Source of the DNA: an uncultured Roseicyclus sp.
GTDB taxonomy: Bacteria > Pseudomonadota > Alphaproteobacteria > Rhodobacterales > Rhodobacteraceae
DNA length: 64,000 nt
Assembly: GCA_937139335.1 (NCBI GenBank)
Contig: CAKZPN010000038.1
Location: forward strand, 50,492 to 114,491
Direction: 5' to 3'
Both the position numbers and the translations under genes were made by a program. The notes below the pieces were generated by a model. The model was given only the letters and a program-made list of their open reading frames with translations. It ran no database searches and was not told the origin of the DNA. Position 1 is the first letter of the stretch, and every line of letters begins with the position of its first letter. This document shows positions 40,928 to 48,921 of this stretch, one piece after another.

Positions 40928-41455
40928 TCAGCCCAGCCGCGCCAGAGCGGCGGTTAGGGTTTCCTCGGCGAATTCCAGCACGGCGGTGTCGGTCAGCACG
41001 CCGTCCTCGACCTTGGTGTTGGCCATCGGCACGACGATCTCCCGCGCCGGGATGACCTCGGCCAGCATGCCGTTCAGAATGTATTTCAGATGCCCCTGCG
41101 CCCGCACACCCCCCAGCGCGCCGCCGGAGATCGAGATGACAAGGCAGGGTTTGCCCTTGAAGACCGAGTCCATCGCCGGACGCGAGGCCCAGTCGATGGC
41201 GTTTTTCAGCACGCCGGGGACCGAGTAGTTGTATTCCGGCGTCACGAAAACGACGAGCTCGGCGCCGGCGACCGCATCGACGAACTCGGCGACGGCCGGG
41301 TCGCCGGCCACGTCGGCGTTGTAATGCGGCAGGCTGCCGATCTCGGCCACGGCTGTTTCAGCCTTGCCCTCCATCCGCTGCACCAGCGCGCGCACCGTGG
41401 CGCGCGAGGCGGAGGCGGCGCGCAGGCTGCCGGGCACGAAGAGGATCTTGGTCAT
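40928..41455 (-). CDS. NADPH-dependent FMN reductase
   Basis: The protein has 175 residues from the ATG at 41453-41455, preceded by AAGGAA; the frame extends further only as a shadow of the next gene. The flavodoxin-like phosphate loop is FVPGSLRAASASR, the substrate/FMN face reads FVTPEYNYSVPGVLKNAIDW, and the C-terminal part has SISGGALGGVRAQGHLKYIL, all typical of the SsuE/azoreductase-like FMN reductase family. It could supply reduced flavin or reduce a quinone intermediate of the pathway. No flavin monooxygenase partner is visible nearby. Confidence 0.9.
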   Translation of the reverse strand: MTKILFVPGSLRAASASRATVRALVQRMEGKAETAVAEIGSLPHYNADVAGDPAVAEFVDAVAGAELVVFVTPEYNYSVPGVLKNAIDWASRPAMDSVFKGKPCLVISISGGALGGVRAQGHLKYILNGMLAEVIPAREIVVPMANTKVEDGVLTDTAVLEFAEETLTAALARLG

Positions 41456-41477
41456 TCCGTCTGTTCCTTCACTCACC

Positions 41478-42623
41478 TCACCCGGCCTTTCGGCGGCTGA
41501 GGTCGGCGCGGATCTCGGCACCATGTTCGTCGAGGATTGGGGGCGCCAACACGTCCATCTCCGGCTCCCCGTCGAAATTGTAGGGCGCGCGTACGGTGGT
41601 GAACGTGCCCAGTTCCGCGGAGGGCGCGCTGGTCTTGAGCCCGAGATGCACCGCCTGCGGGTCTTCCAGCGCCTCGTCAGCATCGTAGGCCGGCGAATGG
41701 GGTACTTCGTGCTCGAGCAGCGCCGCGCACCAGTCGTCGCGGGTGCGGGTGCGGAAGACCGGCGTCAGGATCTCGATCAGCTCGTCCTGATGCCTGATCC
41801 GCTCCATCCGCTCGGAAAACCGCGGGTCGTCGTCCAGCCGTTGCTGGCCCGTTGCCTCCAGCATGCCCTGCCAGAATTTCGTCGGCGAGGAGAGGTGGAG
41901 CGCCACCCATTTCCCGTCGGCGCATTCGAAGGTGTAGCTTTGCGACACCACCGGGCGCGACAGCGGGCCCATGACCTCGCCCACGGAATAGTAATGGGTG
42001 AAGCTGTCGAGGTTGAAATGCGCCATCGCCTCCAGCATCGAGATGTCGATGCGCCGACCCTTGCCGGTCTTGGACCGCTCCATCAGCGCCGCAAGGCAGG
42101 CCATGGCGGCATACTGCCCTGTGACGGCATCGGCGATGGCCGGGCCGATGACGCGCGGATTGTCGGGCGGCGTCAGCAGGCGCAGGTATCCGCTCGCGGC
42201 CTGCGCGACGGTGTCATAGGCGGGCCGGTCGCGCGACGGGCCCGAGGTGCCGAAGCCCGAGATCGCGCAATAGATCAGGTCGGGGCGCACGCGGCGCAGG
42301 TCATCCTCGCCCGCGCCCAGCTTTTCGGCCACGCCGGGGCGGAAGTTCTGGATGAAGACGTCGGCGGTAGCGACGAGGTCGTGCAGCACGGCGCGGTCGT
42401 CGGGGCTTTTGGTATCCAGCGCGATGGACCGCTTGTTGCGGTTGTAGGTCTGGAAATGTGGCGAGTAGAGCCCGCCCTTGAAGGCGCGGAACGGGTCGCC
42501 GGTGCCGGGACGCTCCACCTTGATCACGTCGGCGCCGAGGTCGGCCAGGTGCAGCCCCGCGGCAGGCCCGGTGATGTAGGTGCCCAGTTCGACGACGCGG
42601 ATATCCTTGAGGATCTTGACCAT
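41478..42623 (-). CDS. Family III CoA transferase (CaiB/BaiF type)
   Basis: The protein has 381 residues. Family III features include LGTYITGPAAGLHLADLGADVIKVERP near the N-terminus, NKRSIALDTKSPDDRAVLHDLV, the GFGTSGPSRDRPAYD segment, and a candidate catalytic aspartate in IADAVTGQYAAMACLAALMERSKTGKG. These enzymes move CoA between organic acids. It lies 3 bp downstream of the citrate synthase-like gene, so the pair may activate an organic acid to a CoA ester and then cleave it. Confidence 0.92.
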   Translation of the reverse strand: MVKILKDIRVVELGTYITGPAAGLHLADLGADVIKVERPGTGDPFRAFKGGLYSPHFQTYNRNKRSIALDTKSPDDRAVLHDLVATADVFIQNFRPGVAEKLGAGEDDLRRVRPDLIYCAISGFGTSGPSRDRPAYDTVAQAASGYLRLLTPPDNPRVIGPAIADAVTGQYAAMACLAALMERSKTGKGRRIDISMLEAMAHFNLDSFTHYYSVGEVMGPLSRPVVSQSYTFECADGKWVALHLSSPTKFWQGMLEATGQQRLDDDPRFSERMERIRHQDELIEILTPVFRTRTRDDWCAALLEHEVPHSPAYDADEALEDPQAVHLGLKTSAPSAELGTFTTVRAPYNFDGEPEMDVLAPPILDEHGAEIRADLSRRKAG

Positions 42624-42626
42624 TGC

Positions 42627-43430
42627 CTATTCCGCCGCTTCGGACTTGGCGGCGGGCTTTCCGTCGTAGCCGATGGCGAGGTCGGCCTTGTGGGACATGA
42701 TGAAGCCGATCGACCGCTGCGCCTCTTCGAAGAGATGCGCCGAGAGCCCCGCCGCGCGGGCCAGCAGCGGCACCGCCTTCATCGCGCCGGGCGGCCAGCC
42801 GGCATCGAGCATGCAGGCCGGAATCGCGCCCGAGACGTTGATCGGCAGCGGCCGCTCGATGATCCGCGTTGCGTGCTGGCCGAGCAGGCGCAGCGTCTCG
42901 ATGTAGCGGCCCGAAAGGCCAAGCTCATCCGCGACCGCCAGCAGCCGGTCGGCGCGCGGGTCGCCGCCGCTGTGCTGCGGGTGGCCGAGGCCTGCGACCT
43001 TGCGGCGGGCGGTCTTGTGCTCCTCCAGGCTGGCGATGACTGTCGTCTCCAGGTCGCCGTCGCCGGCCGTCTCGACCAGCTCGTGCAGGTAGAGCCCCGC
43101 CGTCTCGGAACTGCCGGCGACGACGCTGCCCATCCCGAGCAGCCCCGCCGCCATCGCGCCCTGCCAGGCGTCGGGACCGGCGGCCAGCGTCATCCGCGCC
43201 GCCTGGACCGAGGGCACCAGCCCGTGTTCGGCGATGGCGACAAGGCAGGCGTCGGTCATGTCGCGCTGCGCCGTCGACGGTTTGTCGCCCAGCACCAGCA
43301 GCCAGAAATAGTCGGTGAAATTGATCTTGCCGATCAGGTCATCACACAGGTCCAGCCCCCGCACGGTGATGCTCTCGGCATCCGAGGTCGCGATGGCCGT
43401 ATAGGCCTGATCCTGTTTCCCGATGCGCAT
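42627..43430 (-). CDS. Citryl-CoA lyase-like protein (citrate synthase superfamily)
   Basis: The protein has 267 residues, much shorter than citrate synthase (about 430), and corresponds to the short members annotated citryl-CoA lyase. Recognisable parts are SITVRGLDLCDDLIGKINFTDYFWLLVLG (the opening helices), MAAGLLGMGSVVAGS, a histidine in GHPQHSGGDPRADRLL, and NVSGAIPACMLDAGWP near the end. It is the first gene of the seven-gene minus operon, with GGGAGGGATC as ribosome site and the divergent promoter just upstream. The reaction is probably carbon-carbon cleavage or condensation of a CoA ester; the substrate is unknown. Confidence 0.8.
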   Translation of the reverse strand: MRIGKQDQAYTAIATSDAESITVRGLDLCDDLIGKINFTDYFWLLVLGDKPSTAQRDMTDACLVAIAEHGLVPSVQAARMTLAAGPDAWQGAMAAGLLGMGSVVAGSSETAGLYLHELVETAGDGDLETTVIASLEEHKTARRKVAGLGHPQHSGGDPRADRLLAVADELGLSGRYIETLRLLGQHATRIIERPLPINVSGAIPACMLDAGWPPGAMKAVPLLARAAGLSAHLFEEAQRSIGFIMSHKADLAIGYDGKPAAKSEAAE

Positions 43431-43447
43431 GATCCCTCCCGATCATA

Positions 43448-43462
43448 TTTCGACTAGCGAAA
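43448..43462. promoter_or_regulatory. Inverted repeat in the divergent catabolic promoter region
   Basis: TTTCG-ACTAG-CGAAA is a 5-5-5 inverted repeat 18 bp upstream of the minus operon start, and a second shorter one, CGAA-T-TTCG, lies at 43513-43521. The region controls both operons and an IclR-family regulator is encoded in the plus operon, so these are candidate IclR operators. IclR-type sites are often short AT-rich inverted repeats. Confidence 0.4.
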
Positions 43463-43559
43463 AAATTTCCTCTTGCCGAAAATAATGGACGGTCCTACCG
43501 TCACGTCAAGCACGAATTTCGGCGATGGGCGGAGGTGCATCGCAAAGGGGAGGGGAAAC

Positions 43560-44423
43560 ATGCGGGATATCAACCAGTTCACGATCACCGACGCGGTCAA
43601 GGCCTCGTTCAAGACCGAAGAAGGCAGCCGGTTCGAGCAGTTGCTGCACGGGCTGATCGACCACCTGCATGATTTCACGCGCGAGAACCAGGTGACGCAC
43701 GAGGAATGGATGCGCGCGCTCATGTTCCTCTACGATTGCGGCCAGATCTCCACGCCGGAACGCCACGAATTCATCCTGCTGTCGGATGTTCTGGGCTTTT
43801 CCGCGCTGGTCGACATGATCAACACCAAGGGCGGCGCGACCGAGGGCTCGAACCTCGGGCCGTTCTACCTCGACAACGCGCCGCGCAAAGAGCTTGGCTG
43901 CGACCTGTCGGACGAGCGCGACGGGGTCTGCGTGCTGGTCCACGGCAAGATCACCGATTCGCTGCACAACCCGCTGCCGGGGGCGGTCATCGACACCTGG
44001 CAGGCTGACGCGGCGGGCACCTATCCTATACAAGAACAGACGCAGGGTCAGGACAAGATGGACTTGCGCGGGGTGTTCGAGGCCGACGAGCAGGGGCGGT
44101 TCTGGTATACCACGGTGCTCCCCAAGCCCTATACCGTGCCCTACGATGGCCCGGTCGGCGAACTGCTGCGCGCAGGCAACCGTCATGCCTGGCGCCCCGC
44201 GCACCTGCACTACATCGTGCGCGCGCCCGGCATGGCGTCGATCACGACGGAAGTGTTCTTCGAGAACATGGAATACATCGACAACGATGCCGTCTTCGGC
44301 GTGCGACGGTCGCTGATCGCCAAGCTGCATCCGGCCAAGGTCGCCAAGGACCTCGGCTACAAGACCGACAAGAAACCGGAAGCGGTGGTCGAGTTCGACT
44401 TCATCCTCGCACCGCAAGGCTGA
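43560..44423 (+). CDS. Intradiol ring-cleavage dioxygenase (hydroxyquinol/catechol 1,2-dioxygenase family)
   Basis: The protein has 287 residues from ATG 43560 (GGGGAGGGG 5 bases upstream). The N-terminal helical domain (ITDAVKASF, FTRENQVTHEEWMRALMFL) is the dimer linker found in catechol and hydroxyquinol enzymes. The ferric-iron ligands can be placed: Y155 (TYPIQ), Y191 (KPYTVPYDGP), H215 and H217 (RPAHLHY), with spacings of 36 and 24 that match catechol 1,2-dioxygenase exactly. It opens a 1,2-dihydroxylated ring between the hydroxyls. The sequence looks nearer to hydroxyquinol 1,2-dioxygenases, but the ring substrate is not proven. It is the first gene of the plus operon. Confidence 0.92.
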   Translation: MRDINQFTITDAVKASFKTEEGSRFEQLLHGLIDHLHDFTRENQVTHEEWMRALMFLYDCGQISTPERHEFILLSDVLGFSALVDMINTKGGATEGSNLGPFYLDNAPRKELGCDLSDERDGVCVLVHGKITDSLHNPLPGAVIDTWQADAAGTYPIQEQTQGQDKMDLRGVFEADEQGRFWYTTVLPKPYTVPYDGPVGELLRAGNRHAWRPAHLHYIVRAPGMASITTEVFFENMEYIDNDAVFGVRRSLIAKLHPAKVAKDLGYKTDKKPEAVVEFDFILAPQG

Positions 44424-44429
44424 CCGGCC

Positions 44430-45233
44430 ATGCCGCGGGACGAGGGCAGGTCGCCGGACTTCGTGGAGGCGCTGGCCAAGGGCCTCGCCATCCTCGAAGC
44501 CTTCGACGCGACCCACCCCGAGATGACGCTGTCAGAAGTGGCGCGCCGGGTCGGCCTGTCGCCCGCCGCCGCGCGGCGCTCGCTCATCACACTGTCCGAA
44601 CTGGGCTACGTCGGCAGCCGCGACAAGCGCTTCCACCTCAAGCCGCGGATCATGGCGCTGGGCTCGGCCTTCTACTTCGCCGCGCGGATCGACGAGTTGC
44701 TGCAACCCGACCTGCGCGACCTGGTGAACCGGTTCGGCGATGCCTCCTCGGTCAGCACGCTCGACGGCACCGACGTGATCTACGTCGCCCATGTCTCGGT
44801 CCAGCGCGCGCGACGCGCCGCCGCCGTGGTGGGCGCGCGCTACCCGGCCTATGCCACCTCGATGGGGCGCGTGCTGCTGGCGGCGCTCCCGGACGGGGAG
44901 CTGGACGCGCGGCTGGCGGAAACGAAGTTCGTTCCGCTCACCTCGCAGACCTGCACCGACCCCGCCCGCCTGCGCGAGGCGCTGATGGCGGTGCGCGAGG
45001 CAGGCTATGCCGCGACCGTGGACCAGCTCGACTACGGCATCACCGCGTTGGCCGTGCCGATCCGCGATGCCGACGGCCGCACCGTCGCGGCGCTGAACAC
45101 GTCCGGCTATTCCGGCCTGACCACGCCCGAGGCGCTTATCGCCGAGCGTCTGCCCGCGCTGCGCGAGACCGCATCGCATATCGGCCACGAGATGACACGC
45201 TTCCCGGTGCTGCAATCGGTCCTGGGAAGCTGA
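44430..45233 (+). CDS. IclR family transcriptional regulator (PcaR/PobR-like)
   Basis: The protein has 267 residues. The N-terminal winged helix (FVEALAKGLAILEAFD, TLSEVARRVGLSPAAARRSLITLSELGYVG) is the PcaR/PcaU/PobR pattern of regulators of aromatic degradation. The ligand domain follows (ATSMGRVLLAALPDGEL, YAATVDQLDYGITALAVPIRDADG). It begins 6 bp after the dioxygenase stop with no strong ribosome site of its own. It probably controls both divergent operons through the 129-bp region at 43431-43559 in response to a pathway compound. Confidence 0.9.
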   Translation: MPRDEGRSPDFVEALAKGLAILEAFDATHPEMTLSEVARRVGLSPAAARRSLITLSELGYVGSRDKRFHLKPRIMALGSAFYFAARIDELLQPDLRDLVNRFGDASSVSTLDGTDVIYVAHVSVQRARRAAAVVGARYPAYATSMGRVLLAALPDGELDARLAETKFVPLTSQTCTDPARLREALMAVREAGYAATVDQLDYGITALAVPIRDADGRTVAALNTSGYSGLTTPEALIAERLPALRETASHIGHEMTRFPVLQSVLGS

Positions 45234-45266
45234 CACGACGCTACAGATCTTTAGGGAGGATTTGAG

Positions 45267-46769
45267 ATGTGTAACCTGTGCCGACCCACGACGCCGCTGT
45301 CGCTGTGCCCGACATTCGGGCAGATCTTCCGCGCGCCCGCCGGAGAAACGTCCAGCGGGGCGCAGGCCGCCGCCGCGGCCCGCACCAATGTCACCGCCGC
45401 GTCGATGCCGCAGCTTTCGGGCCAGAAGGGCGTGCGCATCCTGATCAAGGGCGGCGTGGTGATGTCGGTCGACCCCGATGTCGGCAACTTCGCCAAGGGC
45501 GACGTGCTGATCGAGGGCGACAGGATCGTCGCCGTGGGCGCGAACATCGAGGCTGGCGATGCCCATGTGATCGACGCGGCCGGCAAGATCGTGATGCCGG
45601 GTTTCATCGACACCCACCACCACCAGTTCGAGACCGGGCTGCGCTCGTCGCTGTCGGACGCCATCGTCGTGAACGACGGCCGCCCCGAGAACGCGCTCAA
45701 CTATTACGAGGCGATGCTCTTGGGCTTCTCGCAGCATTACCGCCCGGAGGATGTCTACATCAACGAGCTCTACGGCGGCCTCGCGCAGCTTGACGCGGGC
45801 GTGACGACGGTGATGGACGTGAGCCAGATCCACCATTCCGCCGACCATTCCGAGGCCGCCATCGAAGGGCTGCGCGATGCAGGCCGGCGCGGCGTCTTCG
45901 GCTATTTCGAAGGCTGGTGGGAGGGCAAGGAACACCCCGGCGGCGCGCGCCGCATCCGCAAGGAACATTTCTCCTCCGACGACGGCTTGCTGACCATGGT
46001 CATGGGCGGCGAGATCTACATTGAGGGCTACGAGGAGATGTGGGCCATCGGCCGCGAGCTGGACCTGCCCATCGCGCTGCATGTCGTCACCACCTTCGGC
46101 ATGACGCCCACTTTCGACGAGCTGGCAAAGAAGGGCGTCTTCGGCCCCGACAACATCTTCATCCACATGACCGGCATGACCGACGATGCGTGGAAGGCCG
46201 CCGCCGATGCCGGCGCGCATGTGTCACTGTCGGTGCCGATCGAGATGCACATGCGCCACGGCGCACCGCCGGTGCAAAAGGCGCTCGACCTCGGCATGTC
46301 GGTGTCGCTGCCCTCGGACGTGGAATGCACAATGTCGGCCGATTTCTTCACCCAGATGCGCGCGCTGATCACGCTGCAGCGGATGCACGCGAACGAGACG
46401 GCGCTGTCGGGGGCGGAGGAGTTTCCGCCGCTGATGTCCTGCGCGCAGGCAATCCGGCACGCGACGATCGAGGGGGCGAAGGGCCTGCGGCTCGACCACC
46501 GGACCGGCAGCCTCACGCCGGGCAAGGAGGCCGACATCATCCTGCTCGACGCCGAGGCGATCAACGTCGCCCCGCTGAACCATGCGCCGGGGGCGGTGGT
46601 GACGCTGATGGACCGCACCAATGTCGACACGGTCATGGTCGCGGGCAAGATCCGCAAGTGGCGGGGCCAGTTGCTGGGTCACGACGTAGACAAGTTGCGC
46701 CGCGAGCTGGAACAGAGCCGCGACTACATCTTCGAGAAGGCGGACGTGCAGCACGACCTCTTCGCCTGA
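45267..46769 (+). CDS. Amidohydrolase superfamily protein with Cys-containing N-terminal extension
   Basis: The protein has 500 residues starting 6 bases after a strong GGGAGGA site. The first 55 residues (MCNLCRPTTPLSLCPTFG, then an Ala-rich linker) precede the normal amidohydrolase beta-domain start RILIKGGVVMSVDPDVG. The metal site FIDTHHHQFETG follows at about residue 115, then further metal/catalytic positions IALHVVTTFG, IFIHMTGM and SLPSDVEC. The C-terminus returns to the beta domain (LTPGKEADIILLD). The group includes guanine deaminase- and chlorohydrolase-like enzymes. In this operon it may hydrolyse or deaminate an N-containing pathway intermediate. Confidence 0.82.
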   Translation: MCNLCRPTTPLSLCPTFGQIFRAPAGETSSGAQAAAAARTNVTAASMPQLSGQKGVRILIKGGVVMSVDPDVGNFAKGDVLIEGDRIVAVGANIEAGDAHVIDAAGKIVMPGFIDTHHHQFETGLRSSLSDAIVVNDGRPENALNYYEAMLLGFSQHYRPEDVYINELYGGLAQLDAGVTTVMDVSQIHHSADHSEAAIEGLRDAGRRGVFGYFEGWWEGKEHPGGARRIRKEHFSSDDGLLTMVMGGEIYIEGYEEMWAIGRELDLPIALHVVTTFGMTPTFDELAKKGVFGPDNIFIHMTGMTDDAWKAAADAGAHVSLSVPIEMHMRHGAPPVQKALDLGMSVSLPSDVECTMSADFFTQMRALITLQRMHANETALSGAEEFPPLMSCAQAIRHATIEGAKGLRLDHRTGSLTPGKEADIILLDAEAINVAPLNHAPGAVVTLMDRTNVDTVMVAGKIRKWRGQLLGHDVDKLRRELEQSRDYIFEKADVQHDLFA

Positions 46770-46821
46770 TCCGACACCGGGGCAGGGCGCGGCCCTGCCT
46801 CCCTTTCCCCGAGGAAAGCCC

Positions 46822-47844
46822 ATGCTGTTTCCCACCTCTCTCGTCGGCTCCTACTGCCAGCCCGACTGGCTTATCGACCGCGACAAGCTGAAGGGTCAGT
46901 TCCCGCCACGCACCCGCGCGAAGGAGCTGTGGCGCGTCCCCGAGGAGTTTCTGAAGCAGGCGCAGGATGACGCCACGCTGATCGCCATCCGCGAGCAGGA
47001 GGAGGCGGGCCTCGACATCCTGACCGACGGCGAGATCCGACGCGAAAGCTATTCCAACCGCTTCGCCACCGCGCTCGACGGGCTCGACCTCGACAATTAC
47101 GGGACGGTGATGACCCGCTCGGGCAAGCCGGTGCCGGTGCCGCGCATCGCCGGTCCGATCCGCCGCGCGCGCCCGGTGGAGGTCGAAGACCTGAAGTTCC
47201 TGCGCGCCCACACCGACCGCAAGATCAAGATCACCCTGCCCGGTCCCTTCACCATGAGCCAGCAGGCGGTCGACGAGCATTACGGCGATCCGGCCGAGGC
47301 GGCGATGGCCTACGCGGCCGCCGTGCGCGAGGAGATCGCGGACCTGTTTGCCGCCGGCGCCGACGTTGTGCAACTGGACGAGCCGTGGATGCAGGCCAAG
47401 CCCGAACTGGCCGAAGAATTCGGCCTCGCCGCGCTGAACGCCGCGCTCGAGGGCGCCGCCGGCACCACCGCCGTCCACATCTGCTTCGGCTATGCCGCGA
47501 TGACCAAGGAGCGCCCGGCAGGCTATTCCTTCCTGCCACAGATGGCCGATTGCCTCTGCGACCAGGTCTCGATCGAGACGGCGCAGGCGAACCTCGACAC
47601 CTCGGTGCTGGAGACGATCCGCGGCAAGACCGTGATCCTGGGCGTCATCAACCTGGGCGACATGGCGGTCGAAACGCCCGAGATCGTGGCCCACCGCATC
47701 CGCCGCGCGCTGCCGCATGTCGATGCCGACAAGGTCGTGGTCGCGCCGGATTGCGGGCTGAAATACCTGCCGCGCGACGTCGCCTTCGGCAAGATGAAGG
47801 CGATGGCGGATGGCGCCGCGATCGTGCGGGCTGAACTGTCCTGA
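46822..47844 (+). CDS. Cobalamin-independent methionine synthase II-like (MetE C-terminal family) protein
   Basis: The protein has 340 residues corresponding to the C-terminal catalytic domain of MetE alone. Zinc ligands are visible: VHICFGY (His and Cys), the glutamate in SIETAQANLD, and the cysteine in VAPDCGLKYLP; the family's LVGSY start and TDGEIRRESYSNRF segment are present. Stand-alone members act as methyl- or alkyl-thiol transferases, for example on coenzyme M or other thiols, and not necessarily in methionine synthesis. In an aromatic operon it could accept a methyl or alkyl group released during catabolism (inference). Confidence 0.85.
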   Translation: MLFPTSLVGSYCQPDWLIDRDKLKGQFPPRTRAKELWRVPEEFLKQAQDDATLIAIREQEEAGLDILTDGEIRRESYSNRFATALDGLDLDNYGTVMTRSGKPVPVPRIAGPIRRARPVEVEDLKFLRAHTDRKIKITLPGPFTMSQQAVDEHYGDPAEAAMAYAAAVREEIADLFAAGADVVQLDEPWMQAKPELAEEFGLAALNAALEGAAGTTAVHICFGYAAMTKERPAGYSFLPQMADCLCDQVSIETAQANLDTSVLETIRGKTVILGVINLGDMAVETPEIVAHRIRRALPHVDADKVVVAPDCGLKYLPRDVAFGKMKAMADGAAIVRAELS

Positions 47845-47930
47845 CGCCGGAACAGATGCTGTGCGCCCCCGCACGGGACGCAAGGGTGGTTCTGCCCTAT
47901 CTTGACGGCAGGTAGCGAAGGGAGACGGCC

Positions 47931-48527
47931 ATGTCCGACACCACGATCCGCAAGATCCAGACCCAGGGCGTGCATCACATCACGCTGACCGGCGCCGACC
48001 GGCAGACGTCCATCGACTTCTGGGAAGGCGTGCTGGGCATGCCCTTCATCTTCGACCAGCCGAACCTCGACGACCCGAACGAGGGGCATCTCTATTTCGA
48101 TCCGGGTGACGGGCGACTGATCACTATCTTCACCAACGAGAACCGCGCGGCCGACCCCAAGCCGGTGCCGGAGGCCGTCGGCTCGCTGCATCACCTCGCC
48201 TTCAACGTCAGCCAGGCGAGCTTCTGGCAGGTCGCGGCGCGGCTCGACGCGCGCGGCGTGCGGCATTCAGGGCCGGTGGACCGGGGCTTCATGGATTCGA
48301 TCTATTTCCGCGACCCGCTCGGCCTCAGGATCGAGATCGCGAGCTACCGGTTCGAGCCGCCCGAAGGCTGCCGCCATGCCGACGTGATGATCGAGGCCCA
48401 CAAGATCCGCGTCGCGCGCGGCGATCATCATATCGACCGCGAACATCTTGCCGACGCGATCGAGGCGCTGGTCGCGCGCACGCAGCGGTCGCTGTCAGAC
48501 GATCGCGGCCCGCGCAGCGCCTACTGA
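47931..48527 (+). CDS. VOC superfamily protein (glyoxalase/extradiol dioxygenase fold)
   Basis: The protein has 198 residues with one VOC module pair: VHHITLTGADRQTSIDFWEGVLGMPF at the start, SLHHLAFNVSQASFWQVAARL in the middle and IYFRDPLGLRIEIASY at the end, providing His, His and Glu metal ligands. A 60-residue helical tail follows. It could be a dioxygenase, isomerase or lyase on a pathway intermediate. It is the last gene of the plus catabolic operon: a strong stem-loop starts 24 bp after its stop. Confidence 0.82.
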   Translation: MSDTTIRKIQTQGVHHITLTGADRQTSIDFWEGVLGMPFIFDQPNLDDPNEGHLYFDPGDGRLITIFTNENRAADPKPVPEAVGSLHHLAFNVSQASFWQVAARLDARGVRHSGPVDRGFMDSIYFRDPLGLRIEIASYRFEPPEGCRHADVMIEAHKIRVARGDHHIDREHLADAIEALVARTQRSLSDDRGPRSAY

Positions 48528-48551
48528 GGACGCCATTGCCGGAAGGTCCCG

Positions 48552-48587
48552 CGCCAGCGCCCTGCAGCGATCAGCAGGGCGCTGGCG
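48552..48587 (+). terminator. Strong stem-loop after the VOC gene
   Basis: CGCCAGCGCCCTGC (48552-48565) pairs perfectly with GCAGGGCGCTGGCG (48574-48587) around an 8-base loop, a 14-bp stem. No T-run follows, so it is an RNA-protecting or Rho-assisted end rather than a textbook intrinsic terminator. Confidence 0.65.
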
Positions 48588-48820
48588 GCGGGAATCGCCC
48601 AATCAAGCCGATGCGGAGAGGTTTATCTTGTATTGCAGGAGGTTGGGGCGCGGCGAGGCATTCCACGCCGGTGCCTCAGCCCCTCGGCGGGTGTCACAAA
48701 ACCCGGCTGATTCAGCGGCTTCTGTCCGCGACGCAGCTGGAAGGCTGACGGGGCGCCAAGGTTAATCTTTATAAATCAGAATGATAGGGCGAGTCCGCTG
48801 GCAGCCGGACGCCGGGGATA

Positions 48821-48838
48821 TTGTCGCAAATCTGTTAC
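48821..48838 (+). promoter_or_regulatory. Putative Pho box upstream of pstS
   Basis: TTGTCGC-AAAT-CTGTTAC has two CTGTCAT-like 7-mers with a 4-base AT-rich spacer, the PhoB-binding architecture, 83 bp upstream of pstS. The match to consensus is moderate (5 of 7 in each half by eye). Confidence 0.6.
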
Positions 48839-48921
48839 ATGGATGTTGAATAAGCGTCACGAAACGCGGGTAGGCAGCCTCAAGGGCATCCTCTGCCCGA
48901 GACTAAGCATCAGGAGAAGTC

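Larger units (their letters stand above)
48528..48921. other. Intergenic region between the catabolic operon and pstS
   Basis: This 394-bp stretch has no convincing gene. A 14-bp stem-loop at 48552-48587 is near its start and a Pho-box-like element at 48821-48838 near its end. Between them an AT-richer patch (48762-48785) and several short open frames without conserved content or ribosome sites are all I see. Confidence 0.7.

Noticed and set aside
41364..43457. Long plus-strand open frame (697 codons) opposite the FMN reductase, CoA transferase and citryl-CoA lyase-like genes
   Set aside because: It covers three well-supported minus-strand genes and has no motif or ribosome site.
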